This document shows positions 9,231 to 18,170 of a stretch of DNA of 64,000 nucleotides, in pieces (position 1 is the first letter of the stretch; every line of letters starts with the position of its first letter). The notes beneath the pieces are model-generated. The model saw nothing but the letters and a program-made list of their open reading frames with translations. It was not told the DNA's origin and made no database searches. Source of the DNA: Tsuneonella sediminis (GTDB lineage Bacteria; Pseudomonadota; Alphaproteobacteria; Sphingomonadales; Sphingomonadaceae); the NCBI RefSeq assembly GCF_051912845.1, contig NZ_JBNCBU010000004.1:1-64000 (forward strand). The letters run 5' to 3'. Made by a program: the position numbers and the translations under genes.

Positions 9231-10012
9231 TGGCGCGGCGGGTGGCACTCGCGCTGGCAGCGCTCGCGCTGGCGACCGGCGCAAGCGACCCGAAGACCGC
9301 CAGCGTTCATGTCGTGGACGAAGGGGAAACACTCACGGGGATAGCGGGGCGCGCGGACGTGCCCGCCTCGGTGATCGCCGAGGCCAACGGCCTGCGCGAA
9401 CCCTACCACGTTCGGGCGGGCCAGAAACTCGTGATCCCGCGCCAGCGGATCCACACGGTCAAGGCCGGAGAGACGGGCTACGCCATCGCGAAAAAGCACG
9501 GCGTCCCGTTCGCCCAGGTCGCCATCGCAAACGGGCTCGACGACAAGGCGACCATACGCCCCGGTCAGAAGCTCATCATTCCCGCGGTCGTAGCTGCGCC
9601 CGACCCCACCACCCTGACGCCATCGCCCCCCGGGCAGCCCTATTTCCGGCGTCCGCACGACGGCAGGGTCCTGCTGGGCTTCGGGGTCCGGGCCGACGGG
9701 AAGGGGCATGACGGAATCGACTATGCCGCCGCCCCGCTCGACATGGTCCGCGCCGCCGCCAGCGGCACCGTCAGCGGCATCTCGCACTACCACCCGCGCC
9801 TTGGCCGGATGGTGACGATCGATCATGGTCAAGGCTGGAAGTCCGCTTACGGACATCTTGCGAGGATCACGGTGAAGATGGGAGACGTGGTCAAGACTGG
9901 AGAGCGCATCGGGCTCGCCGGCAGTCCGTCCGGCACCCGCGAGGCCGAGGTTCACTTCACCATCCGCCGCGACGAAAGGCCCGTCGATCCGGCAAGCGTT
10001 CTTGCGCGGTGA
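9230..10012 (+). CDS. nlpD: NlpD-like LysM/M23 peptidoglycan hydrolase or hydrolase activator
   Basis: A 260-residue exported protein: signal peptide (residues 1-18), two LysM domains (about 26-70 and 73-118), and a C-terminal M23/LytM domain (about 140-258). The zinc ligands His160, Asp164 and His242 and the active-site His209 can be seen, but the first His of the HxH motif is Glu240 (EVH). E. coli NlpD also lacks this His and acts as an amidase activator, so an activator role in cell separation is likely. Unlike E. coli NlpD there is no lipobox cysteine: the signal peptide ends ATGASD. It starts within the surE stop and ends overlapping the channel gene (GTGA). Confidence 0.88.
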   Translation: MARRVALALAALALATGASDPKTASVHVVDEGETLTGIAGRADVPASVIAEANGLREPYHVRAGQKLVIPRQRIHTVKAGETGYAIAKKHGVPFAQVAIANGLDDKATIRPGQKLIIPAVVAAPDPTTLTPSPPGQPYFRRPHDGRVLLGFGVRADGKGHDGIDYAAAPLDMVRAAASGTVSGISHYHPRLGRMVTIDHGQGWKSAYGHLARITVKMGDVVKTGERIGLAGSPSGTREAEVHFTIRRDERPVDPASVLAR

Positions 10013-11061
10013 CCCAGGGCGCGAAAGGACCGCGCCGCAATCGTGGCGGCTCGCGCTTTCAGCCGCTGCGCCGGGCGGTGAAGGTCCCGGTCTGGGCCGA
10101 CCTGGGCATCCGCCTCGGTCTCGCGCTCGGGCTCGTGTTCCTCGTCGTACTGATCCACTGGTTTGACCGCGATGGGCTGGTCGACAACCTCGACGGGCAT
10201 ATAACCTTTCTCGACGTCGTCTACTTCACGATGATCTCGATAACGACCACCGGGTTCGGCGACATCGCGCCGATCTCCGACCGGGCGCGGCTGGTGGAAG
10301 CGGTGATCGTCACCCCGATCCGGTTTGCCGTGCTGTTCATTTTCGTGGGCGCGGCCTACGATTTCGTCATTCGCAGAAGCTGGGAGAAGTGGCGCATGAA
10401 GCGCATTCAGGAACGCCTGAAGGACCACATCGTGGTGCTCGGCTTCGGGATTTCCGGCTCGGAGGCGGTGCACGAACTGATCGAGCGCGGAACCGACCCG
10501 TCGTGCATCGTCGTGATGGACCCTTCGGCCGAACGGCTTGCCGAGGCCGAGGCGCTGGGCTGCAACGTGATCGAGGCCGATGCTTCGCGCGACGACAATC
10601 TCAATGCGGTCCGGATCACCGAGGCCGCGACCGTGCTCGTCTCGGCCGGGCGCGACGACAGTTCGATCCTCATCGTGCTCACCGTGCGCCACCTCGCCCC
10701 GAAGGTTCCCATCAGCGTGGTCGTCCGCGCCGCCGACAACGAGCTGCTCGCGCGCCAGGCGGGTGCCGACAACGTGATCAACCCCGTTCGCTTCACGGGT
10801 CTGCTGCTTGCCGGCAGCGCACAGGGCACCCACATCGCCGACTACATGGCAGACCTTGCATCGTATGGCGGGCGGGTTCAGCTCGTCGAACGTCAGGTCA
10901 TGCCCGAGGAGATCGGCAAGTCGATCGACGAACTCGCCGGAGGCGGCAGGGGCCTCAGGGTTTACCGCGGCGACGTCGCGTGCGGCTATTGGGAATGCGG
11001 GCCCCTGCAGGAAGGGGACATCATCGTCGAAATCGTGCCGACCGCCGCGACCGAAAACTAG
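10009..11061 (+). CDS. Two-TM potassium channel with RCK/TrkA-N domain
   Basis: A 350-residue inner-membrane K+ channel of the MthK/Kch type. TM1 lies near residues 32-50, the pore helix and selectivity filter at 70-86 (TTTGFGDI), and TM2 at about 95-118. A cytoplasmic RCK (TrkA-N) Rossmann domain begins at about 138 with the nucleotide-binding GFGISG pattern. The C-terminal 100 residues may be a second regulatory region. The start is GTG at 10009, overlapping the preceding TGA. The gene ends in a CTAG shared with the convergent DUF1761 gene. Confidence 0.93.
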   Translation: MTQGAKGPRRNRGGSRFQPLRRAVKVPVWADLGIRLGLALGLVFLVVLIHWFDRDGLVDNLDGHITFLDVVYFTMISITTTGFGDIAPISDRARLVEAVIVTPIRFAVLFIFVGAAYDFVIRRSWEKWRMKRIQERLKDHIVVLGFGISGSEAVHELIERGTDPSCIVVMDPSAERLAEAEALGCNVIEADASRDDNLNAVRITEAATVLVSAGRDDSSILIVLTVRHLAPKVPISVVVRAADNELLARQAGADNVINPVRFTGLLLAGSAQGTHIADYMADLASYGGRVQLVERQVMPEEIGKSIDELAGGGRGLRVYRGDVACGYWECGPLQEGDIIVEIVPTAATEN

Positions 11062-11486
11062 GCGAGCAGGAAAAAGACGAGCCCCATCGCCAGATAGGCG
11101 GTCAGCCAGTACCCCGCGTCGATCAGCGCGACCCGGGTCGGTACCCGGATATGGCTGAAACTGACCCACAGCGCGGGGATGACGAAGGCGACAGCCAGAC
11201 CCCCGCTCATCATGAAATAGAGCCATGGCTTTGCCGCCAGCGTTGCCGCCCCCACCCGCGCGAACATGTGGCCCAGCATCGCCGCGGTGACCAGCAGAAG
11301 CACCGCCGACAGTACCGCGATCCGTTCGGGACGCGACCGGACCATGACCCGGTTGCCAACGACCTTGCGCTTCTTTTCCCGCCCGAACAGCGGCCCGAAC
11401 CAGGCCAGCGCAAGACCTCCCGCGACGAAGGCGGCGACGAATACGGCTATCCAGTTGACCGGTCCCACGCGGGCGACCTCTCCCAT
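11058..11486 (-). CDS. DUF1761 family four-helix membrane protein
   Basis: A 142-residue integral membrane protein with four hydrophobic segments (about 10-28, 55-73, 86-106 and 122-140). The N-terminal pattern VNWIAVFVAAFVAGG...AWFGPLFG and the C-terminal DAGYWLTAYLAMGLVFF are typical of DUF1761. No function is established for this family. It is transcribed divergently from rimO (63-base gap) and shares its TAG stop with the K+ channel gene through the palindrome CTAG. Confidence 0.8.
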   Translation of the reverse strand: MGEVARVGPVNWIAVFVAAFVAGGLALAWFGPLFGREKKRKVVGNRVMVRSRPERIAVLSAVLLLVTAAMLGHMFARVGAATLAAKPWLYFMMSGGLAVAFVIPALWVSFSHIRVPTRVALIDAGYWLTAYLAMGLVFFLLA

Positions 11487-11549
11487 GCGACGTGTTATCT
11501 TCGTGCGGTGTAGCGCAATCGGCGAATGAGGTGTAGGGGCGCGCCCGCC

Positions 11550-12941
11550 ATGACCCCCTCAGCTACCGGCCCCGCCACCACCACGATCCCCGACCAGAAG
11601 AAGGTCGGGATGGTCAGCCTCGGCTGTCCCAAGGCGCTCGTCGATTCCGAGCGCATCCTGACCTCGCTTCGCGCCGACGGCTACGCGATGAGCGCCGATT
11701 ACGCGGGAGCCGACGTGGTGCTGGTCAACACCTGCGGATTCCTCGACAGCGCCAAGGAGGAAAGCCTCGAGGCGATCGGCGAGGCGATCGCCGAGAACGG
11801 GCGGGTGATCGTAACCGGCTGCATGGGCGAGGAGGCCGACGTCATCCGCGCCCGTTTCCCGCAGGTCCTCGCGGTCACCGGCGCGCACCAGTACGAGGCT
11901 GTGGTGGAGGCGGTGCGCGAAGCTGCGCCGCCGAGCCAGGGACCGTTCGTCGACCTGGTTCCGCAGCCCGACGTCAAGCTGACCCCGCGTCACTACAGTT
12001 ACCTCAAGATTTCCGAGGGCTGTAACCACTCCTGCGCGTTCTGCATCATTCCCCAACTGCGCGGCAGGCTCGCCAGCCGGCGGATCGACGCGGTGCTGCG
12101 CGAAGCGGAGAAGCTGGTCGCCGCCGGCACGAAGGAATTGCTGGTCATCAGCCAGGACACGAGCGCCTACGGTGTCGACACCCGGCACGAGCCGCGCAAC
12201 TGGCATGGCCGCGAGGTGCGGGCCCACATGACCGATCTCGCGCGCGAACTCGGAACGCTGCGAACGCCCGAAGGCGAAATCCCCTGGACCCGGCTCCACT
12301 ACGTCTATCCCTACCCGCACGTCGACGCGGTGATACCGCTGATGGCCGAGGGGCTGCTGACGCCCTATCTCGACATTCCGTTCCAGCATGCCAGCCCCAA
12401 GGTGCTGCGCGCCATGAAGCGTCCTGCGAACGAAGCGAGGGTGCTGGAACGCATCAAGGCATGGCGCGCGATCGCGCCCGACCTTACTATCCGCTCAAGT
12501 TTCGTCGTCGGCTTCCCCGGCGAAACCGAGGAGGATTTCACCTACCTGCTCGAATGGCTGGAGGAGGCCCAGCTTGACCGGGTGGGAGCGTTCCGCTTCG
12601 AACCCGTGGCCGGCGCACAGGCGAACGACCTGCCCGACCCGGTGCCGGAGGCGATCAAGGAAGAGCGCTACGCCCGCCTGATGGAAGTCACCGAACGCAT
12701 CAGCGCCGCAAAGCTTGCCGCCAAGGTTGGTCGGACCCTTCCGGTGATCATCGACGAGATCGGCGAGCCGGACGAGGACGGCGATATCGGCGCGACCGCG
12801 CGTAGCCAGGCCGATGCCCCCGAGATCGACGGGCAGGTATTCCTGCGCAACGTTCCGTCATCGCTGAAGCAGGGCGATTTCGCGCAAGTTCTCGTCGAGG
12901 ATGCCGATGCGCACGACCTCTACGGGGTCGTGACAGACTAG
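11550..12941 (+). CDS. rimO: Ribosomal protein S12 methylthiotransferase RimO
   Basis: A 463-residue radical-SAM methylthiotransferase that modifies the conserved aspartate of ribosomal protein S12. The N-terminal UPF0004 domain has Cys26, Cys62 and Cys91 for one 4Fe-4S cluster. The radical-SAM motif CNHSCAFC supplies Cys158, Cys162 and Cys165. A C-terminal TRAM domain follows. ATG 11550 is preferred over the in-frame ATG at 11526 because of the GTAGGGG stretch just upstream and the family N-terminus. It ends in a CTAG shared with alkB. Confidence 0.95.
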   Translation: MTPSATGPATTTIPDQKKVGMVSLGCPKALVDSERILTSLRADGYAMSADYAGADVVLVNTCGFLDSAKEESLEAIGEAIAENGRVIVTGCMGEEADVIRARFPQVLAVTGAHQYEAVVEAVREAAPPSQGPFVDLVPQPDVKLTPRHYSYLKISEGCNHSCAFCIIPQLRGRLASRRIDAVLREAEKLVAAGTKELLVISQDTSAYGVDTRHEPRNWHGREVRAHMTDLARELGTLRTPEGEIPWTRLHYVYPYPHVDAVIPLMAEGLLTPYLDIPFQHASPKVLRAMKRPANEARVLERIKAWRAIAPDLTIRSSFVVGFPGETEEDFTYLLEWLEEAQLDRVGAFRFEPVAGAQANDLPDPVPEAIKEERYARLMEVTERISAAKLAAKVGRTLPVIIDEIGEPDEDGDIGATARSQADAPEIDGQVFLRNVPSSLKQGDFAQVLVEDADAHDLYGVVTD

Positions 12942-13507
12942 GCGCGCATAGTCCGCAGCGTCACGCTGCGCCGGGTAACCTCCATCGGCGCGATCGAGTG
13001 TTCCCAGCTTTCGCGCGCTTCGCCGGTGAGCAGGTAGAGCGAGCGCCGGGGCAATTTCGCGCGGCGCCGTTCGAAACCGCCGCCGGGCAACCTGCGGCGC
13101 AGCCGCAACACGGCGGGGGCCGACAGCGACAATCCCATGACCTCACCGTATTGCGGGCGGTCGCGATGCCAGCCGATTCCGGCGCCCGGATCGTACCGGA
13201 TTACCAGCCCCTGGACGAATGGCGCCGGATCCCGGCCGACCTGAGGGGCCAGCTCGTCACGCAGGTCCCTGAGCCACCCCGGAAGTGGATCCGCCGGAAC
13301 CGGGCGGGCACGCTGGTAGTCGTAGCCTGAACCAAAATTGGCCGTCAGTCTCTTGCCTTCCCACTGACCGAACTGGAACGGGGCGAGCGGCGCGGCATCG
13401 ATCTCGGCTTCGATCGTTCGTTCCGTCACGGCGTCGATCGCGTTCTCGACGAACACGAGACCGGGAACCACCGGGGACGAGGCGAAGAGGCTCGGCTGGG
13501 CGACCAT
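12938..13507 (-). CDS. alkB: Alpha-ketoglutarate-dependent dioxygenase AlkB
   Basis: A 189-residue 2OG-Fe(II) oxygenase that repairs alkylated bases by oxidative demethylation. The iron facial triad is visible as the WHRD His/Asp pair and the His of WEHSI. The 2-oxoglutarate-binding Arg lies in the C-terminal RRSVTLR. The family substrate is 1-methyladenine or 3-methylcytosine in DNA or RNA; which one here is not shown. It lies 50 bases after the hemX-like gene on the same strand and shares a CTAG stop with rimO. Confidence 0.9.
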   Translation of the reverse strand: MVAQPSLFASSPVVPGLVFVENAIDAVTERTIEAEIDAAPLAPFQFGQWEGKRLTANFGSGYDYQRARPVPADPLPGWLRDLRDELAPQVGRDPAPFVQGLVIRYDPGAGIGWHRDRPQYGEVMGLSLSAPAVLRLRRRLPGGGFERRRAKLPRRSLYLLTGEARESWEHSIAPMEVTRRSVTLRTMRA

Positions 13508-13557
13508 TCTGCCGGTGCATTTGGGGACGCCCGCCTCCTTCGCCAGCGCCAGCTCGC

Positions 13558-14457
13558 TTACGCCGGATCGGCGCTTTCCGCCGGCCCGGCCTGCTCGATC
13601 GCGCGCCCTTCCCCGTCGCGCAGGCGGCGCGGCTCGCGCACCGCGGTCGTCTCGATCAGGTCAAGTGCGCGCTGGGCCCGCTTGTAGCGGCGCGCATCGG
13701 CGAGCCATTGGGCGGCGCTCTCGGCGCCAGGCAGCTGCTCGACTTCGCCGATCGCCTTGTCGACCCGTCCGCTTTCCAGGAACATCCGTGCACGCTCGAG
13801 CCGCCGCGACGGTTGCGGCGAAGGAGTCGTCTCGCGGCGAATCACGAACAGGCTGGACAGCTCGTTCCTCAGCCGCGCGAAGGTGGGCTGCTTGCTGGTC
13901 GCCTTGAGTTCGGGCCCGAGCCCGTCGAGCCGGGCGAGGAGGACGTCGAGCGTGACCGGGTCGCGGGCGAACTCGATCACCGTCTGGACCGAATTGGGCT
14001 GGGCATCGCCGAAGCGCAGGCGGAGCTGGTCGCCGAGATAGCCGAGTTCGGCTCCCCGCTCGATCGCCCGTCGCGTCGCGAAGGCGATCAGGAGTCCTTC
14101 GGCCCGCGCCGCATTGCCCGCGGCGGCCTGTGCCTGGAGGTCGAGCCGGGCGATACGCTGCTCGGCGGCGGCAAGACGCTGGTCGATCCCGCCCTGGGTC
14201 TGTTCGACCCGTTCGACCGCGGCGGCAGCCCTGGCGGATTCGCTCGCGCTGGGGGTCGGGCTGGGCTCCGGCGCGGCACTTTCCAGCCCGACCGGATCGC
14301 CTGCGAAATCAATCTCGACGGGGTCGTCCTGTGCGAAAAAGCCCTTCCACGAAAGGTACCCGACCACCGATGCGCCCAGCAGGAACGACGCGAGCACCGC
14401 GAACAGGACCGGTTTGACGGATGGGCGGCCCCGCCCCGTGGACATTCTTTCTACCAT
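13558..14457 (-). CDS. HemX/Mitofilin-like inner-membrane protein
   Basis: A 299-residue protein with one N-terminal membrane helix (about residues 15-36, KPVLFAVLASFLLGASVVGY), a short acidic/Pro linker, a coiled coil (about 75-125) rich in Ala, Glu, Gln and Arg, and a helical C-terminal domain. This is the architecture of the alphaproteobacterial Mitofilin-like COG4223 proteins, which sit beside hemCD. A role in envelope or intracytoplasmic membrane organisation is known for some relatives; none is proven here. A second ATG at 14445 (MSTGRGR) is an equally plausible start. The gap to hemD is 45 bases, so co-transcription is likely. Confidence 0.75.
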   Translation of the reverse strand: MVERMSTGRGRPSVKPVLFAVLASFLLGASVVGYLSWKGFFAQDDPVEIDFAGDPVGLESAAPEPSPTPSASESARAAAAVERVEQTQGGIDQRLAAAEQRIARLDLQAQAAAGNAARAEGLLIAFATRRAIERGAELGYLGDQLRLRFGDAQPNSVQTVIEFARDPVTLDVLLARLDGLGPELKATSKQPTFARLRNELSSLFVIRRETTPSPQPSRRLERARMFLESGRVDKAIGEVEQLPGAESAAQWLADARRYKRAQRALDLIETTAVREPRRLRDGEGRAIEQAGPAESADPA

Positions 14458-14502
14458 TCGCTTCCCGTTTTCGGACCGGTCGTTCCGGCACGCCCCGGCC
14501 GG

Positions 14503-15180
14503 TCAATGGCACATGTCGGCGGCCAAGGCCAGAAGGGCGGAATCGGTCGTCTCGGCTGCGGTGCGGACCTCGCTCCACCCCGGCCCGGCCGCATGCGCGA
14601 TGCGCACACCGAGTGCGGCGATGGCGATCCGTTCGCGGGCAATCGAGAGTCGTTCGCATTCGCGCGCGAAGTGCCGTGCCGCCTCGGCTGAATGGAGGAG
14701 CACCACGGCGCCCCTGCCCAGTGTGTCCACGGCCGCGTCGTCCAGAAGACAGGGCACGGCTCGATAGACGACCCGTTCGATCACCGTGACATCCGCGCCG
14801 GGGGCGAGGTCAACGCGCATTTCTCCGGCCAGACGCAGCAGCGTCGTCCCCCGTTCGGCCCGCTCGACGAGGCTCTGCAGCCCTCCCTGCCCGGTGCGAA
14901 CGACACTGAACCCCGCTTCGCGCGCTGCGGCGGCCGTCCGCTCCCCCACTGCCCACACCGGCAGGTGGCGCACCGCGTCCAGACCCGAGCCGCCATGGCG
15001 AAATGCGTTCGCGCTGCCGACGAGCAGTGCATCGGCAGAAACCGGTCCATCCCCGTCCCACGGGACCGGCTCGATCGCGAACAATGGGGCCCCGACGGCT
15101 TCAAGGCCGCGCTCGCGCGCTGCTTCCAGCGTTTCCGAACACCCTGGCTCGGGCCGCAGGACGATCAAGGGCCGGCTCAT
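14503..15180 (-). CDS. hemD: Uroporphyrinogen-III synthase HemD
   Basis: A 225-residue enzyme that cyclises and inverts ring D of hydroxymethylbilane in haem and tetrapyrrole synthesis. The fold is poorly conserved in sequence; the call rests on the N-terminal VLRPEPG...T pattern, the size, and position directly after hemC with an ATGA overlap (15177-15180). It acts in the cytosol with HemC. Confidence 0.88.
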   Translation of the reverse strand: MSRPLIVLRPEPGCSETLEAARERGLEAVGAPLFAIEPVPWDGDGPVSADALLVGSANAFRHGGSGLDAVRHLPVWAVGERTAAAAREAGFSVVRTGQGGLQSLVERAERGTTLLRLAGEMRVDLAPGADVTVIERVVYRAVPCLLDDAAVDTLGRGAVVLLHSAEAARHFARECERLSIARERIAIAALGVRIAHAAGPGWSEVRTAAETTDSALLALAADMCH

Positions 15181-16106
15181 GCGCTCCCGGCGAACAGCGC
15201 GCAGATGCCCGGCGTGGCGCGCGCCAACAGGTCCGCCGCGAGCCGGGGCGGCGCCTCGACATCTTCCGGCGTGAAGGTGGCGGTGCCTTCGACCTTCTCA
15301 GCCCCGTCGGCGCTGTAGAGCGCAGCGGTCAGCGCGATTGCCGCGCCCTGGTTGCGGGTGAGGACGGCGACGGGCGAATGGCACGTACCCCCCAGCGCGG
15401 CGAGCAACGCCCTCTCCGCTTCGACTGCCGCACGGCTGGGCGCGTGGTCGAGCGCGCGGAGGAAAGCCCGGCTCCGGTCGTCGTCGGAGCGGCACTCGAT
15501 CGCGATCGCGCCCTGCGACGGCGCAGGAAGCCATTCGTCGAGTTCGAGCGGCGTGCCGACGCCCGTTTCGCCGAGCCGTTCCAGCCCTGCCGCGGCGAGC
15601 AGCGTGATGTCGGCTTCGCCCGCCGCCAGCTTGGCGATGCGGGTTGCGACGTTGCCGCGAAACGGCACGATGGTGACGTCGGGGCGGCGATGGAGCATCT
15701 GCGCGGCCCGCCGCGGCGCACTGGTTCCGACCCGCGCTCCGCGCGGTATCCCCGAAATGCTCGATGCGCCCACCAGCACGTCGCGCACGTCCGCCCGCGG
15801 AAGGACGGCAGCGACAACCAGCGATTGAGGACGGAGCGTCTCGACGTCCTTGAGCGAGTGGACTGCACCGTCGATTTGCCCCTCGTCAAGCCAGGCGTCG
15901 AGTTCCCTGGTCCAGAGCGCCTTGCCGCCAATCTCCGCAAGCGGACGATCCTGGATGCGATCGCCGCTGGCGATCACAGGGACCAGCTCGACATCGTCCT
16001 CGCGCCACCCGTGCGCGGCGCAGAGTCTGGCGCGCGCCTCGTTGGCCTGCGCCATGGCAAGCGGCGAACGGCGGGTGCCGAGGCGGAGTTTAGGGGCGGA
16101 AGTCAT
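15177..16106 (-). CDS. hemC: Hydroxymethylbilane synthase (porphobilinogen deaminase)
   Basis: A 309-residue enzyme that polymerises four porphobilinogens. The N-terminus LGTRRSPLAMAQAN, the catalytic region VHSLKDVE, the GTSAPRR motif and the dipyrromethane-anchoring cysteine in GGTCHSP (about residue 236) are all intact. The frame extends upstream to 16484 over tsaD sequence, but ATG 16106 (MTSAPKLRLG) matches the family start. It is divergent from tsaD with only 46 bases between, and is the first gene of a probable hemC-hemD-hemX-like-alkB operon. Confidence 0.95.
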   Translation of the reverse strand: MTSAPKLRLGTRRSPLAMAQANEARARLCAAHGWREDDVELVPVIASGDRIQDRPLAEIGGKALWTRELDAWLDEGQIDGAVHSLKDVETLRPQSLVVAAVLPRADVRDVLVGASSISGIPRGARVGTSAPRRAAQMLHRRPDVTIVPFRGNVATRIAKLAAGEADITLLAAAGLERLGETGVGTPLELDEWLPAPSQGAIAIECRSDDDRSRAFLRALDHAPSRAAVEAERALLAALGGTCHSPVAVLTRNQGAAIALTAALYSADGAEKVEGTATFTPEDVEAPPRLAADLLARATPGICALFAGSA

Positions 16107-16152
16107 CGGGCGGCGCTTGCCGTAGCCAAGCAAATGCCTAAGGGAAAGCGCG

Positions 16153-17190
16153 ATGGGCGTGGTCCTGGGCATTGAATCAAGCTGCGACGAAACCGCGGCC
16201 GCGCTCGTCGCCGGCGATCGCACGATCCTTGCGCAGCGCATTGCCAGCCAGGACGAAGCGCACGCGCCCTTTGGCGGTGTGGTGCCCGAAATCGCCGCGC
16301 GCGCGCACGTCGAACGCCTTGCCCCGATGATTGCCGCGGTACTCGGCGACGCGGGCGTCGCGCTGTCGGACCTGGATGCCGTGGCCGCCACCGCCGGCCC
16401 CGGCCTCATCGGCGGAGTCATGGTGGGCCTCGTCAGCGCAAAGGCTCTGGCGATGGCCGCCGATGTCCCTCTGCTCGCGATCAACCACCTCGAAGGGCAC
16501 GCGCTTTCGCCGCGGCTGGCCGATCCGGCGCTCGAGTTTCCCTACGCGCTTCTGCTCGTCTCGGGCGGACATTGCCAGATCCTGCGTATCGACGGCGTAG
16601 GCCGCTATCGGCGGCTCGCGACGACCATCGACGACGCGCTTGGGGAAGCGTTCGACAAGACCGCCAAGATCCTCGGTCTCGGCTTTCCCGGGGGGCCGGC
16701 GGTCGAACGGCTTGCTCACAACGGTGACGCGGCCGCCGTTCCGCTGCCACGCCCCCTCTTCGGCAGCGCCGAGCCGCATTTCAGCTTCGCCGGGCTCAAG
16801 AGCGCGGTCGTGCGCGCGCACGAGAGCGGCCGATACGCGCCGGCGGACATCGCGGCGAGTTTCCAGCAGGCCGCGATCGACTGCATCGTCGATCGCCTGG
16901 AGCGGGCGCTCGACGGGATCGAGCCGGTCGGCTCGCTCGTCGTCGCGGGCGGGGTCGCCGCCAATGCGTCCGTCCGCGCGGCGCTCGAAACCGTGGCGGC
17001 CGGCCGTTCGCTCGCCTTCTCGGCGCCGCCGCCCTCGCTGTGCACCGACAACGCGGCGATGATCGCCTGGGCAGGCCACGAGCGGCTCGCGGTCGGCATG
17101 GCCGCCGATCCGCTCGACGTCGCGGCCCGGCCTCGCTGGCCGCTCGACCCGTCAGCCGAGCCGGTGCGCGGCGCGGGAGTGAAGGCATGA
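16153..17190 (+). CDS. tsaD: tRNA N6-adenosine threonylcarbamoyltransferase TsaD
   Basis: A 345-residue ASKHA-fold protein that, with TsaB and TsaE, transfers the threonylcarbamoyl group to A37 of ANN-decoding tRNAs. GIESSCDET at the N-terminus, the metal-binding histidines of NHLEGH (HxxxH spacing), SGGH, and the Asp of CTDNAAMIAW are present. The site AGGGA precedes the ATG. The stop overlaps gpsA (ATGA). Confidence 0.96.
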   Translation: MGVVLGIESSCDETAAALVAGDRTILAQRIASQDEAHAPFGGVVPEIAARAHVERLAPMIAAVLGDAGVALSDLDAVAATAGPGLIGGVMVGLVSAKALAMAADVPLLAINHLEGHALSPRLADPALEFPYALLLVSGGHCQILRIDGVGRYRRLATTIDDALGEAFDKTAKILGLGFPGGPAVERLAHNGDAAAVPLPRPLFGSAEPHFSFAGLKSAVVRAHESGRYAPADIAASFQQAAIDCIVDRLERALDGIEPVGSLVVAGGVAANASVRAALETVAAGRSLAFSAPPPSLCTDNAAMIAWAGHERLAVGMAADPLDVAARPRWPLDPSAEPVRGAGVKA

Positions 17191-18170
17191 GGCTCGGCGT
17201 GCTGGGAGCCGGTGCGTGGGGCACTGCGCTTGCCCAGATGCTTGCCTCGGACGGCCGCGAGGTCCTGCTTTGGGCTCGCGAGGCCGAACTGGTCGAAGAG
17301 ATAAATACGGCGCGCTCCAACAGCCTGTTCCTGCCCTCTGCGAAGCTCGCGCCCTCGATCCGCGCGACGGGCGACCTTGCCGACATGGCGCCGCTCGATG
17401 GCCTTCTCGTCGTGACCCCCGCCCAGCACATGGCGGCGGTGCTCGGAGCCATGCCGGCCCATCCGCGCGACCTCGTGCTCTGCTCCAAGGGGATCGAGGC
17501 GGGGACCGGACGTCTGATGAACCATGTAGCGCGCGAGGCCGCGCCGGCGTCCGAGATCGCGGTGCTGTCCGGACCGACGTTCGCGCACGAGGTTGCCGAC
17601 GGCCTGCCGACCGCCGTGACGCTCGCCTGCGGCGGGGGCGAGGCGCAATGGGACCGCCTTTCGGAAGCGATCGCGCGGCCAGCCTTTCGTCCATACTATT
17701 CCGACGACGTCACTGGCGCGGAAATCGGCGGAGCGGTCAAGAATGTGCTGGCGATCGCCTGCGGGGTGGTCGACGGACTCCGGCTCGGCCAGAACGCCCG
17801 CGCCGCGCTGATCGCCCGAGGCTATGCCGAGATGATGCGTTTCGGCGAAGCGCTGGGCGCCGAGCGCGATACGCTGGCGGGCCTGTGCGGGCTTGGCGAC
17901 CTCGTGCTCACCTGCACCTCGACCTCGAGCCGCAACTTCAGCCTCGGCAAGGCTTTGGGTGAAGGCGGCGACCCGGCGGCGCTGATGGCCGACCGGCGCA
18001 CCGTGGCCGAGGGGGCACACACCGCCCCCATCCTGACCGAACTCGCCGCGCGGCACGGCGTCGCGATGCCCATCGTCACCGCCGTCTATCGCCTTCTGCA
18101 CGGCGCTCCGGCGCGCGAGATCGTCGCCGAACTGCTTGCCCGCCCGCTTGCCGCGGAAAGCGACGCGTGA
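17187..18170 (+). CDS. gpsA: Glycerol-3-phosphate dehydrogenase [NAD(P)+]
   Basis: A 327-residue cytosolic enzyme that reduces dihydroxyacetone phosphate to sn-glycerol-3-phosphate for phospholipid synthesis. The Rossmann motif GAGAWGTALA, the catalytic-lysine region GAVKNVLAIACG, and GLCGLGDLVLTCTSTSSRN are typical. ATG 17187 overlaps the tsaD TGA; the tsaD-gpsA order is common in alphaproteobacteria. It ends overlapping the flippase GTG. Confidence 0.96.
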   Translation: MRLGVLGAGAWGTALAQMLASDGREVLLWAREAELVEEINTARSNSLFLPSAKLAPSIRATGDLADMAPLDGLLVVTPAQHMAAVLGAMPAHPRDLVLCSKGIEAGTGRLMNHVAREAAPASEIAVLSGPTFAHEVADGLPTAVTLACGGGEAQWDRLSEAIARPAFRPYYSDDVTGAEIGGAVKNVLAIACGVVDGLRLGQNARAALIARGYAEMMRFGEALGAERDTLAGLCGLGDLVLTCTSTSSRNFSLGKALGEGGDPAALMADRRTVAEGAHTAPILTELAARHGVAMPIVTAVYRLLHGAPAREIVAELLARPLAAESDA

